Below, in pieces: positions 1-5,982 of a stretch of DNA of 9,576 nt. Made by a program: the position numbers and the translations under genes. The first letter of the stretch is position 1; the number at the start of each line of letters is the position of its first letter. The DNA comes from an uncultured Eubacteriales bacterium (GTDB lineage: Bacteria > Bacillota > Clostridia > Oscillospirales > Ruminococcaceae): positions 1 to 9,576 of the forward strand of contig CAUHFD010000099.1 of assembly GCA_959605275.1 (NCBI GenBank), given 5' to 3'. The notes beneath the pieces are model-generated. The model ran no database searches. It was not told the DNA's origin and was given only the letters and a program-made list of their open reading frames with translations.

Positions 1-490
1 GAAGAATCTCGGGATTGTTTGCCAAGGCTCGCGCAATTGCAACACGCTGCATCTGACCGCCCGAAAGCTGATTGGGCTTCTTATGCAGATGATCTTTCAA
101 ACCCACCTGCTCCAAAACTTCCAATGCACGCCGATGCTTTTCCTCCGCGGATACTCCGCTGAGTGTCATACCCAATTCCACATTGGCTACAATGCTCAGA
201 TGCATGATTAAATTATAGCTCTGGAATACGAATCCGACCGAATTATTGCGGTACGCATCCCAGTCCTTATCTTTAAAATCGGAAGTTTTCTTTCCCTTGA
301 TGCTCATTTCACCGGAATCATACCGGTCCAAACCGCCGATAATATTTAAACAGGTTGTCTTTCCAGAACCGCTGGTTCCCAGGATAGCTACAAACTCCTT
401 TTCCCGAAAAGCAACCGAAATTCCATCCAGCGCCTTCGTTTCAATGTCTCCGACGTGATAGGTCTTTTTTATATTTTTTAATTCAAGCAT
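1..490 (-). CDS. ABC transporter ATP-binding protein, LolD/MacB-like (partial; C-terminal part lies beyond the left edge)
   Basis: The first 163 codons of an ATPase that powers an inner-membrane ABC transporter. I translated it from the ATG at 490-488. Visible parts are the Walker A loop GTSGSGKTT (residues 38-46), the Q-loop in FVFQSYNL (Q90) and the ABC signature LSGGQ (142-146), followed by the RVAIARALANNPEIL run that leads into Walker B, which is cut off. The A-loop aromatic is probably Y11. The sequence is of the LolD/MacB/BceA class, whose members export peptides, antibiotics or lipoproteins rather than import nutrients. From memory, very similar N-termini occur in Clostridia on large proteins that fuse this ATPase to an FtsX/MacB-type permease, so the full gene may be a fusion; this cannot be seen here. 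A GAGGGGG ribosome site lies about 11 nt upstream of the start. It has its own promoter and is not co-transcribed with serA, which ends in a terminator. Substrate unknown. Confidence 0.9.
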   Translation of the reverse strand, partial: MLELKNIKKTYHVGDIETKALDGISVAFREKEFVAILGTSGSGKTTCLNIIGGLDRYDSGEMSIKGKKTSDFKDKDWDAYRNNSVGFVFQSYNLIMHLSIVANVELGMTLSGVSAEEKHRRALEVLEQVGLKDHLHKKPNQLSGGQMQRVAIARALANNPEIL

Positions 491-552
491 TCTGCTTGTT
501 CCCCCTCTTGGCAAGATCGTAACCAAAATCATCATTGCTTCGGCTTACAATT

Positions 553-600
553 ATTTCCTTACAATGTATATTGATATTATAAAGAACATTTCCTTATACA
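553..600. repeat. Short direct repeats flanking the ABC promoter -10 box
   Basis: The 9-mer ATTTCCTTA occurs at 553-561 and again at 588-596, 35 bp apart, on either side of the TATAAT. TTACAA also occurs twice, at 545-550 and 560-565. Direct repeats around a transporter promoter can be response-regulator sites, but these are short and A/T-rich and could be chance. Confidence 0.3.
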
Positions 601-604
601 TCAA
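576..604 (-). promoter_or_regulatory. Sigma-A promoter for the ABC transporter gene
   Basis: On the minus strand, TTGATG (604-599), a 17-nt spacer and a perfect TATAAT (581-576) point toward the ABC ATPase. Transcription would start near 569, leaving a leader of about 80 nt. Hexamer quality and exact spacing make this a good prediction, but nothing beyond the sequence supports it. Confidence 0.65.
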
Positions 605-637
605 TTAGTAAATACCAAACATTTTATGAATAAAAAA

Positions 638-663
638 AACAAGGCGGGAAATCCCGCCTTGTT
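638..663 (-). terminator. Rho-independent terminator of serC-serA
   Basis: An 11-bp perfect stem, AACAAGGCGGG (638-648) with CCCGCCTTGTT (653-663), has a 4-nt loop. Read on the minus strand it begins 13 nt after the serA stop codon and is followed by an unbroken run of T (complement of the A run 632-639). This is a classic strong intrinsic terminator for the serine operon. Confidence 0.9.
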
Positions 664-676
664 GCATAAAACAATA

Positions 677-1840
677 TTATACAATTCTGACTTTAATTAC
701 GCCGTCAATTGCCATCAACTGATCAACAATTTTGCAATCCACATTTTCAGCTACATCCAGCAAAGTATATGCCATCTCTTTTCTGGACTTATCCTGCATG
801 TTCTCAATATTTAAACCGTTATTAGAAAGAACCGTTGCAATCTGAGAAACCATTGCCGGAATATTCTTATGAATAATACAAACTCTTGCCTTACCGCTTC
901 GCGGCATCTCTACTGCCGGCATATTGACCGAGTTCTTGATGTTTCCGTTTTCCAGATAATCGATGACTTCCAGTACAGCCATTTTCGCACAATTATCCTC
1001 CGATTCCGGAGTAGACGCGCCAAGATGCGGAATTGCAATCACGCCGTTTTGACCGATCAAATCGTCAGACGGGAAATCCGTTACATAAGCAGCTACTTTG
1101 CCGCTTGCCAATGCCGCCAACACATCTTCGCTTACAACCAACTCTCCGCGGGCAAAATTCAATATCCGAACACCGCTCTTCATGGTGGCGATCGACTCGG
1201 AATTGATCATTCCTTTGGTATCTCCGTTGCACGGAACATGAATCGTAATATAATCGCATGCTTCAAAAATCTCTTTCAAAGTTTTAGCATGATATACTGA
1301 ACGGGAAAGTTCCCACGCGCCGTCAACAGATATGTAAGGATCATAGCCATATACTTTCATTCCAAGATGAGTCGCCGCATTTGCCACCTTCACGCCAATT
1401 GCGCCCAAACCGATAACGCCCAATGTTTTTCCCGCAATTTCCGGACCTGCAAACTGTCCCTTGCCTTTTTCTACCAGTTTGCCGACTTCGGCGCCTTGAC
1501 CCTGTAAGGTTTTAACCCATTCCAACGCAGGAACCACTTTTCTGGAAGAAATCAGCATTCCCAACAATACCAGCTCTTTTACCGCATTAGCGTTTGCACC
1601 GGGTGTGTTGAAAACAACAATACCTTCCTCCGCGCATTTGTCGATCGGAATATTATTGACGCCTGCTCCGGCTCTGGCGATTGCCGCCAGGCTTTTCGGC
1701 ATCTCCATATCATGCATCGAAGCGGAGCGAACCAAAATAGCATCCGGATTTTCTATATCGTCTCCCCACATATATTTGGAACGGTCAAAGTTATCCAATC
1801 CAACCGGAGAAATTTTATTCAGCGTTTTAATATTAAACAT
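677..1840 (-). CDS. serA: D-3-phosphoglycerate dehydrogenase with C-terminal ACT domain
   Basis: Cytosolic NAD-dependent enzyme that oxidises 3-phosphoglycerate to 3-phosphohydroxypyruvate, the first step of serine synthesis. The 387-residue product has the D-2-hydroxyacid dehydrogenase layout: a split substrate-binding domain, the Rossmann loop GLGAIG (144-149) and the catalytic Arg in NFARGE (R231). The His is in PHLGAST (H272). The acidic partner appears to be Asp in TDFPSDD (259 or 260), where E. coli SerA has Glu. An ACT domain fills about residues 318-387, and its HKNIP (H324, N326) and LNIENM segments resemble the serine-binding face of E. coli SerA, so feedback inhibition by serine is plausible. 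The length fits the short ACT form, without the intervening domain of the 530-residue enzymes. I chose ATG 1840 over an in-frame TTG at 1849 because GGAAAGGG sits 10 nt before the ATG but almost touches the TTG. It follows serC by 27 nt in one operon. Confidence 0.95.
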   Translation of the reverse strand: MFNIKTLNKISPVGLDNFDRSKYMWGDDIENPDAILVRSASMHDMEMPKSLAAIARAGAGVNNIPIDKCAEEGIVVFNTPGANANAVKELVLLGMLISSRKVVPALEWVKTLQGQGAEVGKLVEKGKGQFAGPEIAGKTLGVIGLGAIGVKVANAATHLGMKVYGYDPYISVDGAWELSRSVYHAKTLKEIFEACDYITIHVPCNGDTKGMINSESIATMKSGVRILNFARGELVVSEDVLAALASGKVAAYVTDFPSDDLIGQNGVIAIPHLGASTPESEDNCAKMAVLEVIDYLENGNIKNSVNMPAVEMPRSGKARVCIIHKNIPAMVSQIATVLSNNGLNIENMQDKSRKEMAYTLLDVAENVDCKIVDQLMAIDGVIKVRIV

Positions 1841-1850
1841 AAATATCAAA

Positions 1851-1858
1851 CCCTTTCC
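1851..1858 (-). promoter_or_regulatory. Ribosome binding site deciding the serA start
   Basis: GGAAAGGG on the minus strand, 10 nt upstream of the ATG at 1840. A TTG in the same frame at 1849 lies only 1-2 nt from this site, too close for initiation, so the shorter 387-codon reading is preferred. Confidence 0.6.
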
Positions 1859-1867
1859 AAAGATTTA

Positions 1868-2953
1868 TTATTTGTTTTCCGCCTCAAACTTTTTCATAAA
1901 TTCAACCAGCTTCTTGACGCCTTCTACCGGCATAGCGTTATAAATAGAAGCACGCATACCGCCCACACTGCGGTGACCTTTCAGGTTGACAAATCCGGCA
2001 TCAGCAGCCTCTTTGACAAACTTCTTATCAAGCTCGTCATCGCCGGTCACAAACGGAATGTTCATCAAGGAACGATACTTTTTCTCAACGGTGCCCTTAA
2101 ACATTTCGGAAGAATCCAAGAAATCATACAAAAGCGCTGCTTTTTCTTCGTTGATCTTCTTCATATTTTCCAAGCCGCCGATATCGTTTTTCAGCCACTC
2201 TAACACCAGCTTGCAAATATAAATCGCATAGGTAGGAGGAGTGTTAAACATCGAACCGTTATCCGCATGTGTTTGATAGTTGAACATGGTTGGTGTAATG
2301 TCCTGCGCATGACCGATCAGATCTTCACGGATGATCACCACCGTCAAACCGGCAGGTCCCATGTTTTTCTGCGCGCCGGCGTAAATCATGCCGTATTTGG
2401 TGACATCGATCGGCTCGGATAAAATGCAGGAACTGCAGTCAGCAACCAACGGAACATCTCCGGTCTGGGGCAGTTCTACATAACGGGTACCATAAATGGT
2501 GTTGTTTTGGCAGATATGGAAATAGTCAGCATCTTTAGTAAATGTGCTGCTGTCAAGTTCCGGAATATATGTAAAGGTCTTATCTGCAGAAGAAGCAACC
2601 GCTTTGCATTCTCCGTATCTGGAACCCTCCTGATATGATTTTTTTGCCCATTGACCGGTAATAACATAATCTGCTTTTCCGGATTTATTCATCAGGTTTA
2701 AAGGAATCATTGCAAATTGAGAGGATGCACCGCCCTGTAAAAACAATACTTTATAGTTATCGGGAATCGCCATCACTTCACGTAAAAGTGCCTCGCATCC
2801 GGTAATAATCGCTTCATATGCTTTGGAGCGGTGTGACATTTCCATGACGGATTGTCCGGTGCTCTCGTATTCCAGCATTTCTCCCGCGGCTTTTTTTAAA
2901 ACGGATTCCGGCAGCATAGATGGTCCTGCACTGAAGTTGTAAACTCTGCTCAT
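1868..2953 (-). CDS. serC: Phosphoserine aminotransferase
   Basis: Cytosolic PLP enzyme that converts 3-phosphohydroxypyruvate and glutamate to 3-phosphoserine and 2-oxoglutarate, the second step of serine synthesis; many homologues also act in pyridoxal-phosphate synthesis. The 361 residues match the usual SerC length. It opens with YNFSAGPSMLP (5-15). Other family marks are FLQGGASSQF (71-80), ADCSSCILSEPID (171-183, Asp172 expected near the PLP pyridine nitrogen), the PLP Schiff-base lysine in AGAQKNMGPAG (K196), and GHRSVGGMRASIYNAMP near the C-terminus (326-342). The ATG at 2953 has GGGAGGAAAC upstream, about 9 nt away, an excellent site. It is the first gene of the serC-serA operon, behind its own sigma-A promoter. 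A serB phosphatase is not present in the window. Confidence 0.97.
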   Translation of the reverse strand: MSRVYNFSAGPSMLPESVLKKAAGEMLEYESTGQSVMEMSHRSKAYEAIITGCEALLREVMAIPDNYKVLFLQGGASSQFAMIPLNLMNKSGKADYVITGQWAKKSYQEGSRYGECKAVASSADKTFTYIPELDSSTFTKDADYFHICQNNTIYGTRYVELPQTGDVPLVADCSSCILSEPIDVTKYGMIYAGAQKNMGPAGLTVVIIREDLIGHAQDITPTMFNYQTHADNGSMFNTPPTYAIYICKLVLEWLKNDIGGLENMKKINEEKAALLYDFLDSSEMFKGTVEKKYRSLMNIPFVTGDDELDKKFVKEAADAGFVNLKGHRSVGGMRASIYNAMPVEGVKKLVEFMKKFEAENK

Positions 2954-3012
2954 AAAAAGTTTCCTCCCATATAAGTCTATCTTTTATATTTGGCAAATGC
3001 CTATTTATATAT

Positions 3013-3041
3013 ATTATAGGTTTTTATTTTCTAATAGTCAA
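3013..3041 (-). promoter_or_regulatory. Sigma-A promoter of serC-serA
   Basis: On the minus strand TTGACT (3041-3036), a 17-nt spacer and a perfect TATAAT (3018-3013). Transcription would start near 3006, about 50 nt before the serC ATG. Just inside the transcript lies GGCA-AA-TGCC (2992-3001), a small dyad that could be an operator but is too short to claim. Confidence 0.75.
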
Positions 3042-3079
3042 TGTGTAATTTAATTTTTTTCATATTTTGTCAAATAAAT

Positions 3080-3116
3080 AACAACCGAGAACAGAAAATC
3101 CCTGTACTCGGTTGTT
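3080..3116 (-). terminator. Terminator hairpin downstream of rubrerythrin
   Basis: AACAACCGAG (3080-3089) pairs perfectly with CTCGGTTGTT (3107-3116); above one A-A mismatch a further 4 bp form (3091-3094 with 3102-3105), closing a 7-nt loop. On the minus strand it is followed by TATTTATTTG, a moderate U-tract, so it most likely ends the rubrerythrin transcript before the serC promoter. Confidence 0.75.
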
Positions 3117-3181
3117 TTGCATAAAAATCATTCTCTTTTTCTTTTACCGCGATAGTACACCTCATGCCTGACGAGATCTCT

Positions 3182-3721
3182 TTAATAGTTTTCTGCTTTC
3201 ACTTCAAAATATGCCTGCGGCTTTTTGCATACCGGACAAATTCCGGGAGCTTCCTGTCCCTCATGCACATTTCCGCAGAAACGGCAAATCCACTTTTGCG
3301 GTTGATCCTTTTTAAACACTTTTTGCTCCGCAATATTCTGGGTTAATTTATTAAAGCGTTCTTCATGCGTCCGCTCAATTGCAGCCACTTTTTCAAATTG
3401 AAATGCAATATCGGTAAAGCCTTCTTGCTTTGCTTCTTCGGCAAAAGTTTTATACATCTCGGACCATTCATAATGCTCCCCGCCCGCTGCATCCTTTAAA
3501 GCATCTTCTGTCTTTGGCAAAGAGCCTCCCCGAACATGAAGTGTCCAAAGATAAGCATGCGTTTGCTCATTTAACGCTGTCTCCTCAAAAATGTCTGCTA
3601 TTTGTTCAAATCCGTCTTTGCGTGCCTGTTGGGCGTAATAAATGTACTTGTTTCTAGCTTGGCTTTCTCCTGCGATTGCCGCCATTAAATTTGCCTCTGT
3701 TCTGCTGCCTTTTAATTCCAT
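3182..3721 (-). CDS. rbr: Rubrerythrin (diiron peroxidase with C-terminal rubredoxin domain)
   Basis: Cytosolic non-haem iron protein that reduces hydrogen peroxide to water in anaerobes, with electrons supplied through rubredoxin-type carriers. The 179-residue product has a four-helix ferritin-like domain (about 1-135) with the expected ligands: E19 in GESQARNKY, E52 and H55 in NEQTH, E82 and E85 in GEHYEW, and E116 and H119 in IERTHE. A rubredoxin-like domain (about 140-179) follows with CRFC (C146, C149) and CPVC (C162, C165) to bind the FeS4 iron. All ligands are present, so an active enzyme is expected. The ATG at 3721 is preceded by AAAGGA, 10 nt away. It is transcribed alone, with a hairpin after it. 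I could not find a well-spaced promoter; peroxide control by PerR is common for such genes in Clostridia but no canonical Per box is visible directly upstream. Confidence 0.97.
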   Translation of the reverse strand: MELKGSRTEANLMAAIAGESQARNKYIYYAQQARKDGFEQIADIFEETALNEQTHAYLWTLHVRGGSLPKTEDALKDAAGGEHYEWSEMYKTFAEEAKQEGFTDIAFQFEKVAAIERTHEERFNKLTQNIAEQKVFKKDQPQKWICRFCGNVHEGQEAPGICPVCKKPQAYFEVKAENY

Positions 3722-3870
3722 ATCAATTCATTCCTTTCTTGATACAGGCGATTGATTTCACTCACCTTTGCCCTAGTATGATCTTATTTTTTGCATTTCA
3801 TTCATCAAAACCGTGTATATTACAAAACAATAACAGAAATTACAGTTTTAACACAATATTGTTTCTCTCA

Positions 3871-3899
3871 TTGACTTCATAAGCAGTATATTTTATAAT
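3871..3899 (+). promoter_or_regulatory. Sigma-A promoter of the deacetylase-methyltransferase pair
   Basis: TTGACT (3871-3876), a 17-nt spacer and a perfect TATAAT (3894-3899). Transcription would begin near 3906, leaving a leader of about 90 nt before the deacetylase ATG at 3998. The leader holds a weak inverted repeat, TTTTATG (3956-3962) with CATAAAA (3975-3981), just before the ribosome site. The -10 box is part of a 19-bp palindrome. Confidence 0.65.
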
Positions 3900-3910
3900 A
3901 ATATTATAAA
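3892..3910. repeat. Perfect 19-bp A/T palindrome over the -10 box
   Basis: TTTATAATA-A-TATTATAAA, a perfect 9-1-9 palindrome. It contains two copies of the half site TTATAAT facing each other with a 3-bp gap. The Per box of Bacillus has the same half site but a 1-bp gap (TTATAATNATTATAA), so this is related in look but not canonical. It covers the -10 region of the plus-strand promoter and also supplies a TATAAT on the minus strand, though without a good -35. It may be an operator or simply A/T-rich chance. Confidence 0.4.
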
Positions 3911-3997
3911 CTTTTAATCTGCTCAAAATCATATTTTTTAATCGATCTAAACAGTTTTTATGTGAATTTTATTTCATAAAATCGGCGGTAATAAATC

Positions 3998-5065
3998 ATG
4001 TCTTCACTTCGAAAATTATCATTTATCTTAACACCTTTATTTCTATCGGTTTCCCTGTTATCAGGATGCCATGATACCGGTCAGCGCGTTGTTGCGCCTG
4101 TATCCTCATCAGTTTCCGATTCTCAAGTAAGCTCAGAAACCGTCTCTAAGACAGACCTAAAAGACAAGCTGCCTTCGGGTACGGATTCTGTGTCAGACGA
4201 TGTCAATAAGGTTGCTTACCTTACTTTTGATGACGGACCGACAGAAATGACGCCGAAAATCATTGAAACATTAAAACAACATCAGGTGAAAGCAACCTTT
4301 TTTGTTGTATATAAAAGCAGTCAAAAGTTGGAAAGCTATATGAAGTTAGCTTCCGACGAAGGAAATGAGATTGCCGCGCACAGCTACTGCCATAATTACA
4401 AACAAGTTTACCGCAGCGTCAGCTCTTTTATGGAAGACTTTGAAAAGGTCGATCAATGGATTGAGTCAGTCACGGGTCAAAGAACAAAACAACTTCGCTT
4501 TCCGGGCGGCAGCAGCATCGGCAAAAAATATTTGAGCAAGCCGGTACTAAACGGAATTCTTTCCTCCTTGCATGATAAAGGCATTACCCATCATGACTGG
4601 AATGTTTCCTCCGGCGACGCCAACAGCAAAGCGCAAAGCAAAGAAAACATCCTGGAAAACATAAAAAAAGAAGCGTTAAAATTTGACGAGCCGGTTATTC
4701 TGATGCATGATGTAGAACGCAACCAAGGCACATTGGAAGCTTTACCGGAAATAATCGAATGGCTGCGATCGAAAGGATATTCATTTGATACCGTCAGCAA
4801 TATCAAACATCCTGCGCAGCACCGCACCTATTCACCCAAACCTGAAACAAGCTCTTTTCAACAGCATATTTCTGTGATTTCTTCTACCTCGTTGCCTTCG
4901 GTCAGCAGCAAAGTCATTCCCGACGTTTCTTCCGCAAATTCTATGCCGCCGGCGTCATCCCGCATTCCTTCCTCCGATCTCATTACAAGCAGTTTTGGAA
5001 GTTCTTCTGTCTCTGTGACATCGAGTGAGACAATCTCCTCGGTAATTTCACAGCAAACGCCGTAA
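3998..5065 (+). CDS. Lipoprotein polysaccharide deacetylase (NodB domain) with serine-rich C-terminal tail
   Basis: Predicted membrane-anchored, extracytoplasmic zinc-dependent carbohydrate esterase of family CE4, which removes N-acetyl groups from peptidoglycan or a related polysaccharide. The 355 residues begin with a lipoprotein signal peptide ending in the lipobox LSGC (21-24, Cys24 lipidated), then a serine-rich linker (about 34-68). The NodB domain spans about 70-270 with all five motifs: TFDDGP (76-81; D78 base, D79 zinc), HSYCH (128-132; H128 and H132 zinc), RFPGGS (167-172), DWN (200-202) and ILMHD (234-238; H237). The catalytic set is complete, so it should be active. After the domain comes a low-complexity tail (285-355) with 27 serines in 71 residues, unusual for a CE4 lipoprotein. 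The start has only a weak GGCGG site 8-9 nt upstream, but the signal peptide fits it. Whether the substrate is peptidoglycan or another glycan cannot be told. The methyltransferase gene follows on the same strand. Confidence 0.92.
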   Translation: MSSLRKLSFILTPLFLSVSLLSGCHDTGQRVVAPVSSSVSDSQVSSETVSKTDLKDKLPSGTDSVSDDVNKVAYLTFDDGPTEMTPKIIETLKQHQVKATFFVVYKSSQKLESYMKLASDEGNEIAAHSYCHNYKQVYRSVSSFMEDFEKVDQWIESVTGQRTKQLRFPGGSSIGKKYLSKPVLNGILSSLHDKGITHHDWNVSSGDANSKAQSKENILENIKKEALKFDEPVILMHDVERNQGTLEALPEIIEWLRSKGYSFDTVSNIKHPAQHRTYSPKPETSSFQQHISVISSTSLPSVSSKVIPDVSSANSMPPASSRIPSSDLITSSFGSSSVSVTSSETISSVISQQTP

Positions 5066-5110
5066 CATTCATGAAAATCAACCTAACCAAATGGTGAAAA
5101 TGAAAAATAA

Positions 5111-5117
5111 AAAAGGA
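5111..5117 (+). promoter_or_regulatory. Ribosome binding site for the YabB-like gene
   Basis: AAAAGGA followed by two in-frame ATGs, one touching it (5118) and one 12 nt away (5130). The earlier ATGs at 5091 and 5100 lack a well-placed site. The 5130 start gives a protein whose N-terminus matches the usual beginning of the family, so I favour it. Confidence 0.45.
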
Positions 5118-5129
5118 ATGAATGTTTTT

Positions 5130-5867
5130 ATGAACCCCAGCTACCGTTTTGAATCTCTGTCTGACTCCATTAAGGTTTGTGTTTCTCCGGAACATCGTTT
5201 CGGAACAGACGCCTTTTTACTGGCAAATTTCGCAGCCCCCCGCCATAAAGATATTGTATGCGATTTAGGGACCGGATGCGGTATCATCCCGATGGCGCTG
5301 GCAAAAAGTTACCAGCCCAAACAAATCGTCGGTGTAGATATTCAGCAGCAAGCGATTGAACAGTTTCAGCTTTCCATCGAACATTCCGATTTGGAAGAAA
5401 GTATCACGGCAATACATGCCGATTTAAAAGACATTGTCGAAGTGAACAGTGCTTCACTCACGCCCCAAAGCTTTGATGTTGTCACTTGCAATCCTCCTTA
5501 TAAAGCCGGAAATACCGGTATTTTATCTGAATTAACCGCCGAACAAATTGCCCGTCACGAGGTGCTTTGCACCATAGATGATGTTTGCAAAGCTGCCGGA
5601 AAACTATTAAAATACGGCGGCAGACTCTGTTTGTGCCAGCGTCCGGAAAGACTTGCCGACGTCATCACAGCGATGAAAAACGCAAATATTGAACCAAAGC
5701 GGCTTCGGTTTGTGGCGAAAAACAGCAGTACTGCGCCATGGTTATTTTTAATAGAAGGGAAAAAACATAGTAAGCCTTTTCTAAAGGTTGAACCATTACT
5801 GGTCGTGCAAAGTGAAAATGGATTTTCGGAAGAGCTGTTAAAAATTTACGGATTTGAAAGCCATTAG
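5130..5867 (+). CDS. YabB/TrmN6-like SAM-dependent methyltransferase (tRNA1(Val) A37 N6-methyltransferase family)
   Basis: Rossmann-fold N6-adenine methyltransferase of the YfiC/TrmN6 family (COG4123); the Bacillus counterpart is YabB. In E. coli the homologue methylates A37 of tRNA1(Val), but the exact RNA target in Clostridia is not established by sequence. In the 245-residue reading, HRFGTDAFLLANFA (22-35) is the family's N-terminal signature, DLGTGCG (45-51) is SAM motif I, GVDI (68-71) the acidic ribose-binding strand and NPPY (121-124) the catalytic motif of N6-adenine methylases. All are intact. An upstream in-frame ATG at 5091 would add 13 lysine-rich residues, but the AAAAGGA site favours 5130. 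It begins 64 nt after the deacetylase with no promoter or terminator seen between, so the two are probably co-transcribed. In many Bacillota this gene lies close to rsmI on one strand; here an opposite-strand gene separates them. A strong hairpin ends the gene. Confidence 0.9.
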   Translation: MNPSYRFESLSDSIKVCVSPEHRFGTDAFLLANFAAPRHKDIVCDLGTGCGIIPMALAKSYQPKQIVGVDIQQQAIEQFQLSIEHSDLEESITAIHADLKDIVEVNSASLTPQSFDVVTCNPPYKAGNTGILSELTAEQIARHEVLCTIDDVCKAAGKLLKYGGRLCLCQRPERLADVITAMKNANIEPKRLRFVAKNSSTAPWLFLIEGKKHSKPFLKVEPLLVVQSENGFSEELLKIYGFESH

Positions 5868-5875
5868 AACAAAGC

Positions 5876-5924
5876 GAAGCAAATAACCGTCTACCCGCTA
5901 TGCGGGTAGACGGTTATTTGCTTC
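5876..5924. terminator. Long bidirectional terminator hairpin between convergent genes
   Basis: A perfect 23-bp inverted repeat (arms 5876-5898 and 5902-5924, loop TAT). The core is CCGTCTACCCGC with its complement, flanked inside the stem by AAATAA on the left and TTATTT on the right, so it reads as GC-rich stem plus partial U-tract in both directions. It lies 9 nt after the methyltransferase stop and about 58 nt after the stop of the minus-strand YdcF-like gene. It probably ends both transcripts, although neither side has a long pure T run. Confidence 0.8.
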
Positions 5925-5982
5925 TTAGCATGTTAATGAACTCGTAACGTTCGTTCGCTTCAACTTTATTCTTTACAGCCGA

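Noticed and set aside
626..814. Small plus-strand open frame over the serA terminator
   Set aside because: It runs through the terminator stem and into the antisense of the serA ACT domain; no ribosome site.
869..1300. 143-codon open frame on the plus strand inside serA
   Set aside because: It lies wholly antisense to a clearly recognised enzyme, has no domain I recognise and lacks its own expression signals.
1841..1849. TTG start for serA, three codons earlier
   Set aside because: It nearly touches the GGAAAGGG ribosome site, while the ATG at 1840 is ideally placed 10 nt away.
1712..2203. 163-codon open frame on the plus strand across serA-serC
   Set aside because: Antisense shadow spanning two well-identified genes and their junction; its translation looks non-protein-like.
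3853..3862. ACAATATTGT palindrome as a Rex site
   Set aside because: Rex sites need TTGTNAAN4TTNACAA-like halves; this 10-bp palindrome does not fit.
3721..3910. Rubrerythrin promoter from the minus-strand TATAAT in the 19-bp palindrome
   Set aside because: No acceptable -35 lies 16-18 nt upstream on that strand, and other -10-like hexamers closer to the gene have badly spaced -35 boxes.
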